Part shown: one piece after another, positions 31,986-40,591 of the stretch
Position numbering within the stretch: the first letter of the stretch is position 1
How the letters are laid out: every line of letters starts with the position of its first letter
Assembly: GCA_964448105.1 (NCBI GenBank)
Contig: CAYUVK010000039.1
Span: forward strand, 1 to 40,591
Reading direction: 5' to 3'
From: CAVQBP01 sp964448105
Lineage (GTDB): Bacteria > Bacteroidota > Ignavibacteria > Ignavibacteriales > Ignavibacteriaceae
Length of the DNA stretch: 40,591 nt
Translations under genes and position numbers: made by a program
The notes under the pieces: model-generated
Databases searched by the model: none
What the model saw: only the letters and a program-made list of their open reading frames with translations
What the model was told of the DNA's origin: nothing

Positions 31986-32687
31986 ATGTATTTTCTAGCG
32001 GCTATCTTGTCAATCATAAACATAATAGCACAACAAACTGCTCAGGAAAGCTCCGGCGCTTTAAATTGGTTAACGGAAAAATATGCCGCGGGGGGTTTCT
32101 TTATGCATTTTATTTTGGCTTGTTTGGTTATTGGGCTGGCATTGTGTATTGAAAGACTTTGGACATTAAGCAGAGCAAGTATAAATTCGAAAGAATTTGC
32201 AAAAAAAGTTAAAACCGCATTACAAGACGGTGGTGTCGAAGCAGCGAAAGAAGTTTGTATTAATACCCGTGGGCCTGTTGCATCTATTTTTTATGCAGGA
32301 CTTTTAAGAGCTGATGAAGGTGTTGATTCCGCTGAAAAAGCAATTGTTACTTACGGCGGTATCGAAATGGGATTCCTTGAAAAAGGTTTAATATGGATTT
32401 CACTCTTTATTACGCTTGCACCTATGTTAGGATTTACCGGTACGGTTCAAGGAATGATTCAAGCATTTGATGCTATTAAAGAAGCTGCCCAGATTTCTCC
32501 TTCTATTGTAGCTGGTGGTATTGCAGTTGCATTATTAACCACTCTTTTTGGTTTGGTTGTAGCTATGATTTTACAGGTATTTTACAATTATTTTGTTTCA
32601 AAGATTGACAGGCTGGTTTCAGAGATGGAAGAAAGTTCTGTCGAGCTAATTGACGCATTGTATGAATTGAAGGTTCAAAAGAAGTAA
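31986..32687 (+). CDS. exbB: ExbB/TolQ/MotA-family proton channel protein
   Basis: The 233-residue inner-membrane protein begins with a hydrophobic segment and has three main membrane helices: near residues 38-58 (FMHFILACLVIGLALCIERL), 135-158 (GLIWISLFITLAPMLGFTGT) and about 178-205 (SIVAGGIAVALLTTLFGLVV). TLAPMLGFTGTVQGMI is the family signature. ExbB with ExbD uses the proton gradient to power TonB-dependent transport at the outer membrane or related processes. AGGAGGATC provides a strong ribosome binding site. Two ExbD genes follow immediately (24- and 17-bp gaps). Confidence 0.92.
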   Translation: MYFLAAILSIINIIAQQTAQESSGALNWLTEKYAAGGFFMHFILACLVIGLALCIERLWTLSRASINSKEFAKKVKTALQDGGVEAAKEVCINTRGPVASIFYAGLLRADEGVDSAEKAIVTYGGIEMGFLEKGLIWISLFITLAPMLGFTGTVQGMIQAFDAIKEAAQISPSIVAGGIAVALLTTLFGLVVAMILQVFYNYFVSKIDRLVSEMEESSVELIDALYELKVQKK

Positions 32688-32710
32688 ATATTTTTTAGTG
32701 AGGTAAAGCA

Positions 32711-33253
32711 ATGGCTTTAATGAAAAGAAAAGGGATAAGATCTGCTGAAATCCCAACTGCATCTCAGGCAGACTTAGCATTTTTATTATTATTGTTCTTT
32801 CTAGTTTCAACTGTTATTGATGTTGACACCGGTATTGGTTTAACTCTTCCGGATTACATACCGCCGGATCAGATAAAGAACGTTAAGGTTGATAAAGATA
32901 GAATGGCTGCAATCCTTATAAATGAAAACGGGGATGTTTTACTTGACGGTAAACCGATTCCTCTTTTTCAAATTAAGAATACTCTTGAACCAAGGATCGA
33001 ATCCAAAATTGATCTTCCTAAAAATAAAAAATTAATTATTTCTGTTAAAACAGATAGAAAAACAAATTATAATATTTATATTCAGGCGCTCGATCAGATT
33101 AAGCAGGCCTATTTTGAAGTAAGAGATCAGTATTCTGAGAGAACATATGGGAAGAAATTCAATGATTTGAACCCCGATAATCAGAATGTAGTAAAGGAAG
33201 ATAAAATTCCTATTATAATCTCGCTTGCAGAGCCTGAATCAGTTCAAAAATAA
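32711..33253 (+). CDS. exbD: ExbD/TolR-family protein, first copy
   Basis: The 180-residue protein has a short cytoplasmic N-terminus, one membrane helix with the proton-path Asp (TASQADLAFLLLLFFLVSTV, Asp24) and a periplasmic domain of about 130 residues, longer than usual for ExbD (about 140 total). It differs from the second copy, suggesting distinct roles in one motor complex. Periplasmic segments such as VLLDGKPIPLFQIKNTLEPR are typical for ExbD/TolR. GAGGT precedes the ATG. Confidence 0.9.
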   Translation: MALMKRKGIRSAEIPTASQADLAFLLLLFFLVSTVIDVDTGIGLTLPDYIPPDQIKNVKVDKDRMAAILINENGDVLLDGKPIPLFQIKNTLEPRIESKIDLPKNKKLIISVKTDRKTNYNIYIQALDQIKQAYFEVRDQYSERTYGKKFNDLNPDNQNVVKEDKIPIIISLAEPESVQK

Positions 33254-33270
33254 ATTAGGGCTAATATAAA

Positions 33271-33687
33271 ATGACATTTGAGAAAAAAAGAGCTAGTGTA
33301 AAACAAGACATTCCCACAACATCAATGCCCGATATTGTTTTTATGTTATTGATGTTTTTTATGGTTGTAACTACTTTAAGGGAATATACCATTCTTGTAC
33401 AATTCAAACTCCCTGAAGCAAAAGCACTCGAAAAAATCGAGAATAAAAGATTGATACAATATATATGGGTTGGTAAAAGCGGAAAAATTCAAATTAATGA
33501 CAGCATTGTTAAATTAAGTCAGGTGGAGCCATTAATGTATGCTAAAAGACAAGCTCTTCCTAATGTGATTGTATCATTAAGAATTGATAAAGATGCCGAT
33601 ATGGGTGAGGTTACTGATATTCAGCAGGAACTTAGAAAAGCTTCTGCTCTGCGTATAAATTATTCGGCTAATTTAAAAGGTTCATAA
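33271..33687 (+). CDS. exbD: ExbD/TolR-family protein, second copy
   Basis: This 138-residue ExbD has the standard length. The membrane helix is TTSMPDIVFMLLMFFMVVTT (Asp at residue 21) and the periplasmic part includes IDKDADMGEVTDIQQELRKA. It follows the first ExbD by 17 bp and ends before a strong terminator, so exbB-exbD-exbD is a complete transcription unit; no tonB gene lies next to it. Confidence 0.9.
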   Translation: MTFEKKRASVKQDIPTTSMPDIVFMLLMFFMVVTTLREYTILVQFKLPEAKALEKIENKRLIQYIWVGKSGKIQINDSIVKLSQVEPLMYAKRQALPNVIVSLRIDKDADMGEVTDIQQELRKASALRINYSANLKGS

Positions 33688-33713
33688 CAGGTTATATTTT
33701 TTAAAATAGTTTC

Positions 33714-33749
33714 AAAAGGCAGGTTTGTGTAATACTTTCCTGCCTTTTT
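33714..33749 (+). terminator. Intrinsic terminator after the ExbB-ExbD-ExbD unit
   Basis: AAAAGGCAGG (33714-33723) pairs with CCTGCCTTTT (33739-33748) around a 15-nt loop, and the right arm runs into a T-run (TTTTT). It ends 18 bp before the next gene. Confidence 0.85.
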
Positions 33750-33766
33750 CAATTTAAGAGGGCTTT

Positions 33767-34219
33767 ATGAATTTAAAAGATAAAATCAATGAAGATCTAA
33801 AAGCTGCAATTAAATCAGGGAATAAAACAAGATTAGCTACAGTACGATCAATAAGAGCTTTAATTTTGGAATTTGAAAAGAGCGGTTCCGGTAAGGAACT
33901 TTCAAATGAAGAAGAAATAAAACTTTTAAGCGGTGCAGCAAAAAAAAGGAAAGATTCGATTGAACAATTTAGAAACGCAGGCAGAAACGATTTGGCTGAT
34001 AAAGAAGAAGCGGAATTAAATATTTTAATGAGTTATTTGCCAAAGCAGTTAAACCAGGAAGAAATTGATATTGTTGTAAAAAAAATAGCTGAAGAAATAA
34101 ATGCTAAAGCAAAGGAAGATTTCCCTAAATTAATGCCCGAAGTAATGAAACAGCTAAAAGGAAAAGCTGACGGGAAGTTCGTTAAAAAAAGTGTTGAAAA
34201 TTATCTGGGCAGTAATTGA
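33767..34219 (+). CDS. GatB/YqeY domain-containing protein
   Basis: The 150-residue protein is a stand-alone YqeY, related to the tail domain of the GatB amidotransferase subunit. Landmarks are MNLKDKINEDLKAAIKSGNK at the start, RKDSIEQFRNAGRNDLADKE, LMSYLPKQLNQEEID and the end GKADGKFVKKSVENYLG. A role in tRNA-dependent amidation has been suggested for the family but is not established. Its stop overlaps the first codon of the following cvpA gene (TTGA), suggesting coupling. Confidence 0.92.
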   Translation: MNLKDKINEDLKAAIKSGNKTRLATVRSIRALILEFEKSGSGKELSNEEEIKLLSGAAKKRKDSIEQFRNAGRNDLADKEEAELNILMSYLPKQLNQEEIDIVVKKIAEEINAKAKEDFPKLMPEVMKQLKGKADGKFVKKSVENYLGSN

Positions 34220-34734
34220 ATCTTATCGATATAATAATAGTTATTTTACTTGCAGCCGGCTTTATTCTCGGTTTTAAAGACGGCTTTGTTAGAAAAATAA
34301 TAGGTTTATTAGGATTTTGCCTGGCTATTATATTGGCAATAGTTTTTTCCGCAAAGATGGGGAAAATAATCGAATCAATATTCGGCATTGAATATTATCT
34401 CTCCGAAATAATTGGAGGCTTTGCAATATTTGTGGTTACAATTGTAATTTTTGCCGTAATCAAAAGGATAGTACATCCCTTTGATAAAGTAAATAACCTC
34501 ATAAACCAGCTGCTTGGGGGTTTTATCGGGTTTGTACAAATATTGTTTTTTATAAGTGCAGCATTATATCTTCTAAATATTTTTGATATTCCTGACAAAA
34601 AAACAAAAAAAGATTCCTTATTATATTACGGAGTATACGCAGTTTTACCCGCAACAATTGACTATCTCAAAACATATACTCCTGATTCTAAGAAATTAAT
34701 AAAAGAATATATTAAAGATAAAGATTCAGTTTAA
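34216..34734 (+). CDS. cvpA: CvpA-family membrane protein
   Basis: The start is a TTG at 34216 that overlaps the upstream stop by 4 bp. The 172-residue protein has four hydrophobic helices in the CvpA pattern: NLIDIIIVILLAAGFILGFK (with the typical D-x-x-I-x-x-x-L-x-x-G-x-x-x-G-F-x-x-G), GFVRKIIGLLGFCLAIILAI, IIGGFAIFVVTIVIFAVIKR and LGGFIGFVQILFFISAALYL. CvpA was named for colicin V production and is now linked to envelope homeostasis; its exact role is unclear. It overlaps mutS2 by 1 bp (TAATG), a common gene order. Confidence 0.9.
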   Translation: MNLIDIIIVILLAAGFILGFKDGFVRKIIGLLGFCLAIILAIVFSAKMGKIIESIFGIEYYLSEIIGGFAIFVVTIVIFAVIKRIVHPFDKVNNLINQLLGGFIGFVQILFFISAALYLLNIFDIPDKKTKKDSLLYYGVYAVLPATIDYLKTYTPDSKKLIKEYIKDKDSV

Positions 34735-37085
34735 TGGCAACGTCTAACGTTTTTGAAAAGTTAGAATATTATAAGGTTTTAAATTACATTTCTAAATATT
34801 GTACTACACAATTGGGGAAGAATAATATTTTATCACGTTCTCCGCTGGGTGATTTATCTTCAATTAAAAAAGAAGGTGAAGCAGTCAACCAGGCAAAGAA
34901 TTCATTAATAAATAATAATCCTCCTCCGCTTGAATATGTACCGGATTTGAATGAAGCTCTCTCGCAAAGTAATATTGAAGGTTCTGTTTTAAATAGTAAA
35001 AAGATTTTAGAAATTCTGAAACTTGCAATTATTTCTAGGAACTTATTCCAGTATTTGAAAAATTGTTCTCAGACAGTTCCGCTCTTATTTAATCTTTCAG
35101 GTAAGCTTTTTGTTGATAAATTATTTGAACACCAAATTCAGAAAATATTAGATGAGAATGGAGAAGTAAAAGAAAATGCAAGTCCGCAGCTCTCTGCAAT
35201 AAGAAAAGAAATCAGGAACAGGAGCGAAGAATTAGTTAAATCGGTAAATAAAATTATTAAATCTCTTAAAGATGAAGACATAACAAGAGAAGACTATATT
35301 ACATTAAGGGACGGAAGGATTGTAATTCCTGTTAAAGCTGAACATAAAAGACATGTACGGGGATTTATTCATTCTGAATCTTCCACCGGGCAAACTGTTT
35401 ATATTGAACCTGAAGAAACCTTAGAGCTGAATAATGAAATTGTATCCCTTTCTTTCGCTGAAAAAAGAGAAATAGAAAGACTTTTAAAAGAATTAACAAA
35501 AAGAATTTCCTCCGAAAGCAGCAGGCTGAAAGATTCACTTATTACCCTCAGCTATTTGGATTCGGTGTTTGCATGTGCACAATTTTCAATCGAAATTATT
35601 GGTTCTTTCCCTGAAATCAATAATCAAAAACCATTCGAACTTAATGATGCCAGGCATCCTATTCTATTAAAAAAACTTGGAAGAAATAATACAGTCCCGT
35701 TAAATGTTAAAATTTCTGATTTTAAAAAGGTCATATTAATTACAGGACCAAATGCCGGCGGAAAAACGGTTGTTTTAAAAACAGTCGGACTTTTAACTTT
35801 AATGGTGAATTCAGGTGTCCATATACCCGCTAACCCGGATTCTAATTTTCATTTCTTTGGAAATATTCTTTTAGATATCGGTGATGAACAATCCATTGAA
35901 GACGATTTATCGACATTTAGTTCGCATTTGTCGAATATTAGAAATATATTAGAAAAAACTAATGGTAATTCTTTGGTTTTGCTGGATGAAGTAGGAACGG
36001 GTACGGACCCTGCTGAAGGAGCTGCTCTTGCTGCAGCATTATTAATTAAATTGCGTGATAAAGGTTCAACAGTTTTGGCAACAACACATCATGGTTCTTT
36101 AAAATTGATTGCAAATGACCTGGAAAATTTTGAAAATGCAGCAATGGAATTTGATACAGCTAATCTAAAGCCTACCTATGTTTTCCACCAGGGAATGCCG
36201 GGTTCAAGTTATGCTTTTGAAGTCGCAGAAAGAATCGGGTTCGACAATAATTTTTTGGACCTTGCAAAGGAATACCTTGATCAGGATAAACATAAAGTAG
36301 AAAATTTTCTCGTTGATATTGAGACTAAATCACATCAAGTTGAAGATAAACTAAAAAAATTAGAAGTAGAAAATGCACGGCTTTCGGGATTATCAAATCT
36401 TTACCAGAAAAATATCGATAAATTAAACAAAGAAAAAAAAGATATATTAAAACGCGTTAAGTCGGAGGCTGATAATTATCTTACAGGAATAAATGCAAAA
36501 TTTGAAAAGATTGTAAAAGAATTAAAGGAATCTAAAGCCGATAAAAATATTATAAAATCTTCACATAAAATTATAGAAGAATTAAAAGAGGAAAATAAAA
36601 ATTTATTTAAGGAAGAAATTTCTTCTGATGATGAAAATAGAAAATTTATAAAAGGCGATTTTGCATGTATAAAAAATACTCAAACAATAGGTGAAATTGT
36701 CAATATTCAGCTTACAAAAAACAAAGCTATATTAAAAGTAGGCACAATAAAAATGCAGGTTGATATAGATAATTTAGTACATGCAAAAAAAGAAAATAAA
36801 AAAATCTCGAATGAACGAAATTACAATATTACAATACCGGTTTCAGGCAGCAGAATTGATATTCGAGGAGAAAAGCCTGAAGAAGCAGAATTTGAAATAA
36901 TCAAATTTGTCGATAATGCGTATACTTCAGGATTGGAGAGAATTGAAATTCTTCATGGCAAGGGAACAGGTGTACTTAAAAAAACTGTTAATGAAATTTT
37001 GAAGAATCATGATAAAGTTAAAATTTTTTATTTTGCCCCTATTGAACAAGGCGGTGATGGAATTACAATTGCAGAATTAAAATGA
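34734..37085 (+). CDS. mutS2: Endonuclease MutS2
   Basis: The 783-residue protein has the MutS2 layout: a clamp/lever part (residues about 1-310), an ABC ATPase with Walker A GPNAGGKT (338-345) and Walker B SLVLLDEVGTGTDPAEGAAL, a long charged coiled coil (about 520-640), and a C-terminal Smr domain. The Smr domain has IDIRGEKPEEAEFEI and the HGKGTGVLKK motif (residues about 703-783). It lacks the MutS mismatch-binding domain. Family members bind branched DNA to suppress recombination; in Bacillus MutS2 (RqcU) also acts on collided ribosomes. It ends just before the biotin carboxylase gene. Confidence 0.94.
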   Translation: MATSNVFEKLEYYKVLNYISKYCTTQLGKNNILSRSPLGDLSSIKKEGEAVNQAKNSLINNNPPPLEYVPDLNEALSQSNIEGSVLNSKKILEILKLAIISRNLFQYLKNCSQTVPLLFNLSGKLFVDKLFEHQIQKILDENGEVKENASPQLSAIRKEIRNRSEELVKSVNKIIKSLKDEDITREDYITLRDGRIVIPVKAEHKRHVRGFIHSESSTGQTVYIEPEETLELNNEIVSLSFAEKREIERLLKELTKRISSESSRLKDSLITLSYLDSVFACAQFSIEIIGSFPEINNQKPFELNDARHPILLKKLGRNNTVPLNVKISDFKKVILITGPNAGGKTVVLKTVGLLTLMVNSGVHIPANPDSNFHFFGNILLDIGDEQSIEDDLSTFSSHLSNIRNILEKTNGNSLVLLDEVGTGTDPAEGAALAAALLIKLRDKGSTVLATTHHGSLKLIANDLENFENAAMEFDTANLKPTYVFHQGMPGSSYAFEVAERIGFDNNFLDLAKEYLDQDKHKVENFLVDIETKSHQVEDKLKKLEVENARLSGLSNLYQKNIDKLNKEKKDILKRVKSEADNYLTGINAKFEKIVKELKESKADKNIIKSSHKIIEELKEENKNLFKEEISSDDENRKFIKGDFACIKNTQTIGEIVNIQLTKNKAILKVGTIKMQVDIDNLVHAKKENKKISNERNYNITIPVSGSRIDIRGEKPEEAEFEIIKFVDNAYTSGLERIEILHGKGTGVLKKTVNEILKNHDKVKIFYFAPIEQGGDGITIAELK

Positions 37086-37159
37086 TAATAATATGCATAG
37101 TACTTGAACTTACACTTGCTCTTGAACTTAAACTCAGTTGTATGAAATGGTGATTAAAT

Positions 37160-38659
37160 TTGTTTAAAAAAATTTTAATAGCAAACCGCGGCGAAATTGC
37201 AGTAAGAATTATTCGTGCATGCCGGGAATTAGGTATCACATCTGCTGCTATTTATTCCGAAGCCGACATAACTGCACTTCATACCAAACTTGCTGATAAA
37301 TCCTATTTTATCGGTAAAGCAAAGTCTTCAGAATCATATTTAAATAAATTAAAAATTATTCAATTAGCAAAAAAAATAAATGCCGACGCTATTCATCCCG
37401 GTTATGGCTTTTTTTCTGAGAATGATGATTTTATAAAGTCAGTCGAAAATGAAAAATTAGTTTTTATTGGTCCGCCTTCTTCTGCAGTCTCATTAATGGG
37501 AAGTAAAACTGCTGCAAGGAAGCTAATGAATCAAAATAATGTACCTATAGTTCCTGGAACAACCGAGCCAATAAAATCAATTGATGAAGGAATATCAACA
37601 GCTAAAGACATTGGATTCCCGGTACTGTTAAAAGCATCTGCTGGAGGCGGGGGAAAGGGAATGAGAAAAATTTCTTCGGAAAAAGAATTTGTTTCTTCTT
37701 TTGAAGCAACTCAAAGGGAAGCATTAAAAGCATTTGCTAATGATTCAATTTATATTGAAAAATATATCGAAAATCCCCGGCATATCGAAGTTCAAATAAT
37801 TGCCGACAAACATGGGAATTATGCTCATCTATTTGAAAGGGAATGCTCCATTCAAAGAAGACATCAAAAGATAATTGAGGAATCACCCTCTTCCTTTGTT
37901 GATATGGCTACACGCGAAAGAATCACTCGAGCTGCAATAAATGCAGCGAAAGCATGTGGTTATTATAATGCCGGTACAATTGAATTTTTAATGGATGCCA
38001 ATAAAAATTTCTATTTTCTTGAAATGAATACAAGAATACAGGTAGAACATCCTGTTACGGAAATGATTACGGGTATTGACCTGGTAAAGGAACAAATTTC
38101 AATTGCGGCTGGAAATAAATTATCTTTTAATCAGGAAGATATTAAAATTAATGGCCATGCTATAGAGTGCAGAATTTACGCGGAAGATTCTAACAATAAT
38201 TTTTTACCTTCATCCGGAAAAATAATTGAATATAAAGAACCGGCAGGCCCTGGCATTAGGCTGGATTCAGGATTTTCAAGGAACTCAATAATATCAGTTT
38301 ATTATGATCCGTTAATTGCAAAATTAATTGCATGGTCAGGTGATAGAAAAAGTTCTATAAACAGGATGATAAGAGCATTATCTGAATATTATATCAGCGG
38401 TGTTATCAATAATATTCCACTATTAAATCTGGTTTTAGAAAACAAGAATTTTATTGACGGAAATTATGATATTAATTTTATTGAGAATCATATTTTAAAT
38501 AAAAAAAATGGTAATATTGTCTCCGAAAATCCGGATATAGAAGGACTCGAAAATGCTGCTGTTATTCTTGCTTCAATATTAAAGACTAAGTCTGCTCCTA
38601 AAGAGAGTCTACACAGCAATATAAATAATAATCGATGGCTGGATCAGTTATATGAGTGA
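37160..38659 (+). CDS. accC: Biotin carboxylase subunit of an acyl-CoA carboxylase
   Basis: The start is a TTG at 37160 (MFKKILIANRGEIAVRII); the nearby ATG and GTG codons run into stops at once. The 499-residue ATP-grasp enzyme has HPGYGFFSEN (79-88), the glycine-rich ATP loop AGGGGKGMRK (161-170), EKYIENPRHIEVQI and the metal/active-site segment FLEMNTRIQVEHPVTEM. It carboxylates biotin with bicarbonate and ATP for acetyl- or propionyl-CoA carboxylase. The next gene, a biotin carrier, overlaps it by 8 bp. Just upstream (37103-37130) the sequence CTTGAACTTA occurs twice, 18 bp apart. No carboxyltransferase gene is in the window. Confidence 0.93.
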   Translation: MFKKILIANRGEIAVRIIRACRELGITSAAIYSEADITALHTKLADKSYFIGKAKSSESYLNKLKIIQLAKKINADAIHPGYGFFSENDDFIKSVENEKLVFIGPPSSAVSLMGSKTAARKLMNQNNVPIVPGTTEPIKSIDEGISTAKDIGFPVLLKASAGGGGKGMRKISSEKEFVSSFEATQREALKAFANDSIYIEKYIENPRHIEVQIIADKHGNYAHLFERECSIQRRHQKIIEESPSSFVDMATRERITRAAINAAKACGYYNAGTIEFLMDANKNFYFLEMNTRIQVEHPVTEMITGIDLVKEQISIAAGNKLSFNQEDIKINGHAIECRIYAEDSNNNFLPSSGKIIEYKEPAGPGIRLDSGFSRNSIISVYYDPLIAKLIAWSGDRKSSINRMIRALSEYYISGVINNIPLLNLVLENKNFIDGNYDINFIENHILNKKNGNIVSENPDIEGLENAAVILASILKTKSAPKESLHSNINNNRWLDQLYE

Positions 38660-39155
38660 ATTAGTTGCTTATATTTGCAAAAAAGTAAAAAAAATTGAAT
38701 TATCTGATGATTCAATTATTAAAATTAATTCTAAAAAAATTCAATTTAATTTATTATCTTTAGACGCTAAAACTTATTTAGTCGGATTAGGTAATAAATT
38801 TTACGAGGCAACTGCACAAAAATTAGATGATGAAAAATATTCAATTTCTATTAATGGGAAATTATTTGAAGTTGAAATTCGGACTACATTACAGGAAAAA
38901 GCAAGAAAATTATTAGAAGCAAGCGGTTCTACTAATCATAAATTAGAAGTAAAAGCACCTATGCCGGGAATGATATTAAAAGTAAAAAAGAGGGTAGGAG
39001 AGGAAGTCGTTTCGGGAGAGCCTGTAATTATTTTAGAAGCAATGAAAATGGAAAATGAATTGCGTTCACCGGTTGCAGGTAAATTAAAGGAGTTATTTGT
39101 AACTGAAGGGAGTCCTGTTGAAAAGGGAATTAAATTATTTTCTATTGAATCTTAA
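38652..39155 (+). CDS. Biotin carboxyl carrier protein
   Basis: The 167-residue protein has a weakly conserved N-terminal part and a C-terminal biotinyl domain: VKAPMPGMILKVKKRVGEEV followed by VIILEAMKMENELRSPVAGK, with the biotinylated lysine at residue 132 in EAMKME. It carries carboxybiotin between the carboxylase encoded just upstream (8-bp overlap) and a carboxyltransferase encoded elsewhere. The domain form resembles carriers of propionyl/methylmalonyl-type carboxylases as much as AccB, so I give no symbol. Confidence 0.92.
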   Translation: MSELVAYICKKVKKIELSDDSIIKINSKKIQFNLLSLDAKTYLVGLGNKFYEATAQKLDDEKYSISINGKLFEVEIRTTLQEKARKLLEASGSTNHKLEVKAPMPGMILKVKKRVGEEVVSGEPVIILEAMKMENELRSPVAGKLKELFVTEGSPVEKGIKLFSIES

Positions 39156-39192
39156 TCAACAAATATCTACAAACTTATCGTAAGGGGTACTT

Positions 39193-40464
39193 ATGAAAAA
39201 GTTAATTACAATACTATCTATTCTCATTATCTCCACACAATTATTTGCAGGAGGTTTCCAAATAAATGAGCATGGAGCAAAAGCTATGGGTATGGGTGGT
39301 GCATTTACGGCTGTTGCCAATGATGCTTCAGCAATTTATTGGAATGGTGCTGGTTTAACTCAAATTTCAGGAACTCAGTTAATGCTCGGAACCACTCTTA
39401 TTTCTCCAATGTCATCATTTAAAGGAATAGCCCCTGCAACAACGGAATATAAAACTGAAAGTCAGGCATTTTTTCCAACTCATTTCTTTGCGGCACATAA
39501 TTTCGATAACGGACTGGCAGTAGGATTGGGTTTTACAAGTCCTTTTGGATTAGGAGTAAAATGGGACGATAATTGGGCAGGTAGATTTTTAGCGTTAGAT
39601 ACTGAACTTAAGGTATTTACAATTTCGCCTGTATTTGCGTACAAATTTTCAGAACAATTTTCATTAAGTGCCGGATTAATTTATAGCTGGGCTAATGTTA
39701 CTATAAAACAAAAACTTCCAATTGCTCCCATAGCACCGTTAGGATATCCTGGAGGCGAAAGTGTTGTCACATTGGATGGGAAAGATAACTCTGCATTTGG
39801 TTATTGCTTTGGTTTGCTCTATAAACCAATACCGGAGCTTTCTTTGGGTGCATCTTTCCATAGCCAATTAAAATATAGCTTTAGCGGAACCGCAACTTCC
39901 ACAAATTTACCCCCGGTTCCTCCGATAGTTGCTGCTTATCCCCATGGTGTTATATCGGCAGATTTAACTGCACCTTATAATTTAGCTGTAGGTGCCGCTT
40001 ATCAGGTAGATCCTAAACTTTTACTCTCTTTGGATTTTCAATTTGTTGGCTGGTCTAGCTATGATACTTTAAAAGTTAACTTTACTGAACCTACAGTGTC
40101 CGATATTGCAAGCCCTAGATTATATGATAATTCATTTATTTTAAGACTGGGAGGCGAGTACCAGTTGAATAATTGTCTGTCTGTTCTTGCCGGAATTTAT
40201 TATGATAAGACCCCTGTTAAGGCAGAATATATGAGCCCCTCGTTACCGGAAGGGAACCGCTTAGGTTTTAGTGCCGGGTTTGACTATGCTATAACAAGCC
40301 AATTATCTATATCAGGTTCATATCTTTATATTCATTCAAGCGAAGTAAAAGTAACAAATTCAACACAAGATTATATTCCTCTTGATGGTGTTGATGAACA
40401 ATTTAACGGTACATATGGTTCAAGTGCGAGCTTGGGATCATTAACTGTTAAATATAATTTTTGA
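39193..40464 (+). CDS. OmpP1/FadL/TodX-family outer-membrane protein
   Basis: The 423-residue protein has a signal peptide (MKKLITILSILIISTQLFAG) followed directly by GGFQINEHGAKAMGMGGAFT and ASAIYWNGAGLTQISG, the signature start of the FadL/TodX family. The rest is a beta-barrel with repeated aromatic-flanked strands and ends in an aromatic residue (SLTVKYNF), the sorting signal of outer-membrane proteins. Such channels import hydrophobic molecules, e.g. long-chain fatty acids or aromatic hydrocarbons. AAGGGG gives a good ribosome binding site. It follows the carboxylase genes by 37 bp, so hydrophobic substrate uptake could be linked to acyl-CoA carboxylation; this is inference only. Confidence 0.92.
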   Translation: MKKLITILSILIISTQLFAGGFQINEHGAKAMGMGGAFTAVANDASAIYWNGAGLTQISGTQLMLGTTLISPMSSFKGIAPATTEYKTESQAFFPTHFFAAHNFDNGLAVGLGFTSPFGLGVKWDDNWAGRFLALDTELKVFTISPVFAYKFSEQFSLSAGLIYSWANVTIKQKLPIAPIAPLGYPGGESVVTLDGKDNSAFGYCFGLLYKPIPELSLGASFHSQLKYSFSGTATSTNLPPVPPIVAAYPHGVISADLTAPYNLAVGAAYQVDPKLLLSLDFQFVGWSSYDTLKVNFTEPTVSDIASPRLYDNSFILRLGGEYQLNNCLSVLAGIYYDKTPVKAEYMSPSLPEGNRLGFSAGFDYAITSQLSISGSYLYIHSSEVKVTNSTQDYIPLDGVDEQFNGTYGSSASLGSLTVKYNF

Positions 40465-40476
40465 TAAAAGTTTTAT

Positions 40477-40511
40477 TTAAGGCTGTTTAAAAGTGATTTA
40501 AACAGCCTTAA
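40477..40511 (+). terminator. Terminator-like hairpin after the FadL-type gene
   Basis: TTAAGGCTGTTTAAA (40477-40491) and TTTAAACAGCCTTAA (40497-40511) form a perfect 15-bp stem with a 5-nt loop, 12 bp after the stop codon, followed by TATTTTAAT. Confidence 0.8.
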
Positions 40512-40591
40512 TATTTTAATCCTTTATTTTCCCCCGAAAATATTTGTAGTTTATAGTATTTATTATCAATAATTATTAATTTAGATCCAAG

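Overview
The window looks like a chromosome segment of an AT-rich member of the Bacteroidota/Chlorobi group, most likely close to Ignavibacteria. The reasons are a secreted enzyme ending in a type IX secretion sorting domain (SQNYPNPFNP), several lipoproteins of unknown function, promoter-like TTTG...TAnnTTTG elements, and a bacillithiol-type deacetylase. No rRNA, tRNA or CRISPR array was recognised.

Left end (1-5.1 kb): the 3' part of an OLD-family nuclease gene is followed by a UvrD-like helicase gene, which together form a Gabija-type anti-phage locus cut by the window edge. Next comes a decayed stretch with a second copy of the last codons of the neighbouring FAD oxidoreductase gene, two TPR-gene relics and a broken RelE-like toxin gene. 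The arrangement fits a collapsed tandem duplication.

Secreted-protein region (5.1-11.1 kb): two lipoproteins (one with Asp-box repeats) and a large CE15 glucuronoyl-esterase-like enzyme with fibronectin-type modules and a T9SS tail. The base composition of the esterase changes sharply between the catalytic part and the tail. A DUF6266-like gene follows.

Metabolic and redox region (11.2-17.8 kb): asparagine synthetase AsnA, then a minus-strand set of AraC regulator, two aldo/keto reductases, a carboxymuconolactone-decarboxylase-like protein and an NAD(P)-binding gene broken by one in-frame TGA. A patchwork of gene pieces, including a headless SDR gene, follows.

Accessory island (18.0-20.9 kb): three closely spaced plus-strand genes encode a 375-residue protein with a cysteine-rich tail, a DUF1360-like membrane protein and a small basic protein resembling phage-type SH3-like proteins. 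A two-helix membrane ORF lies on the other strand. The island is bracketed by two related ~110-bp repeats in the same orientation. This is the best candidate here for an undescribed system; its function is unknown.

Right part (21-40.6 kb): mostly housekeeping. It holds glutaredoxin-like protein and GroES, an amidohydrolase, BshB1, small secreted or membrane proteins, an NSS-family sodium symporter preceded by a tiny membrane ORF, a Kup potassium transporter, a secreted EEP-family hydrolase and an SDR. ExbB-ExbD-ExbD, YqeY, CvpA, MutS2, biotin carboxylase plus biotin carrier protein, and a FadL-type outer-membrane protein follow. Several of these genes overlap or nearly abut and probably form operons.
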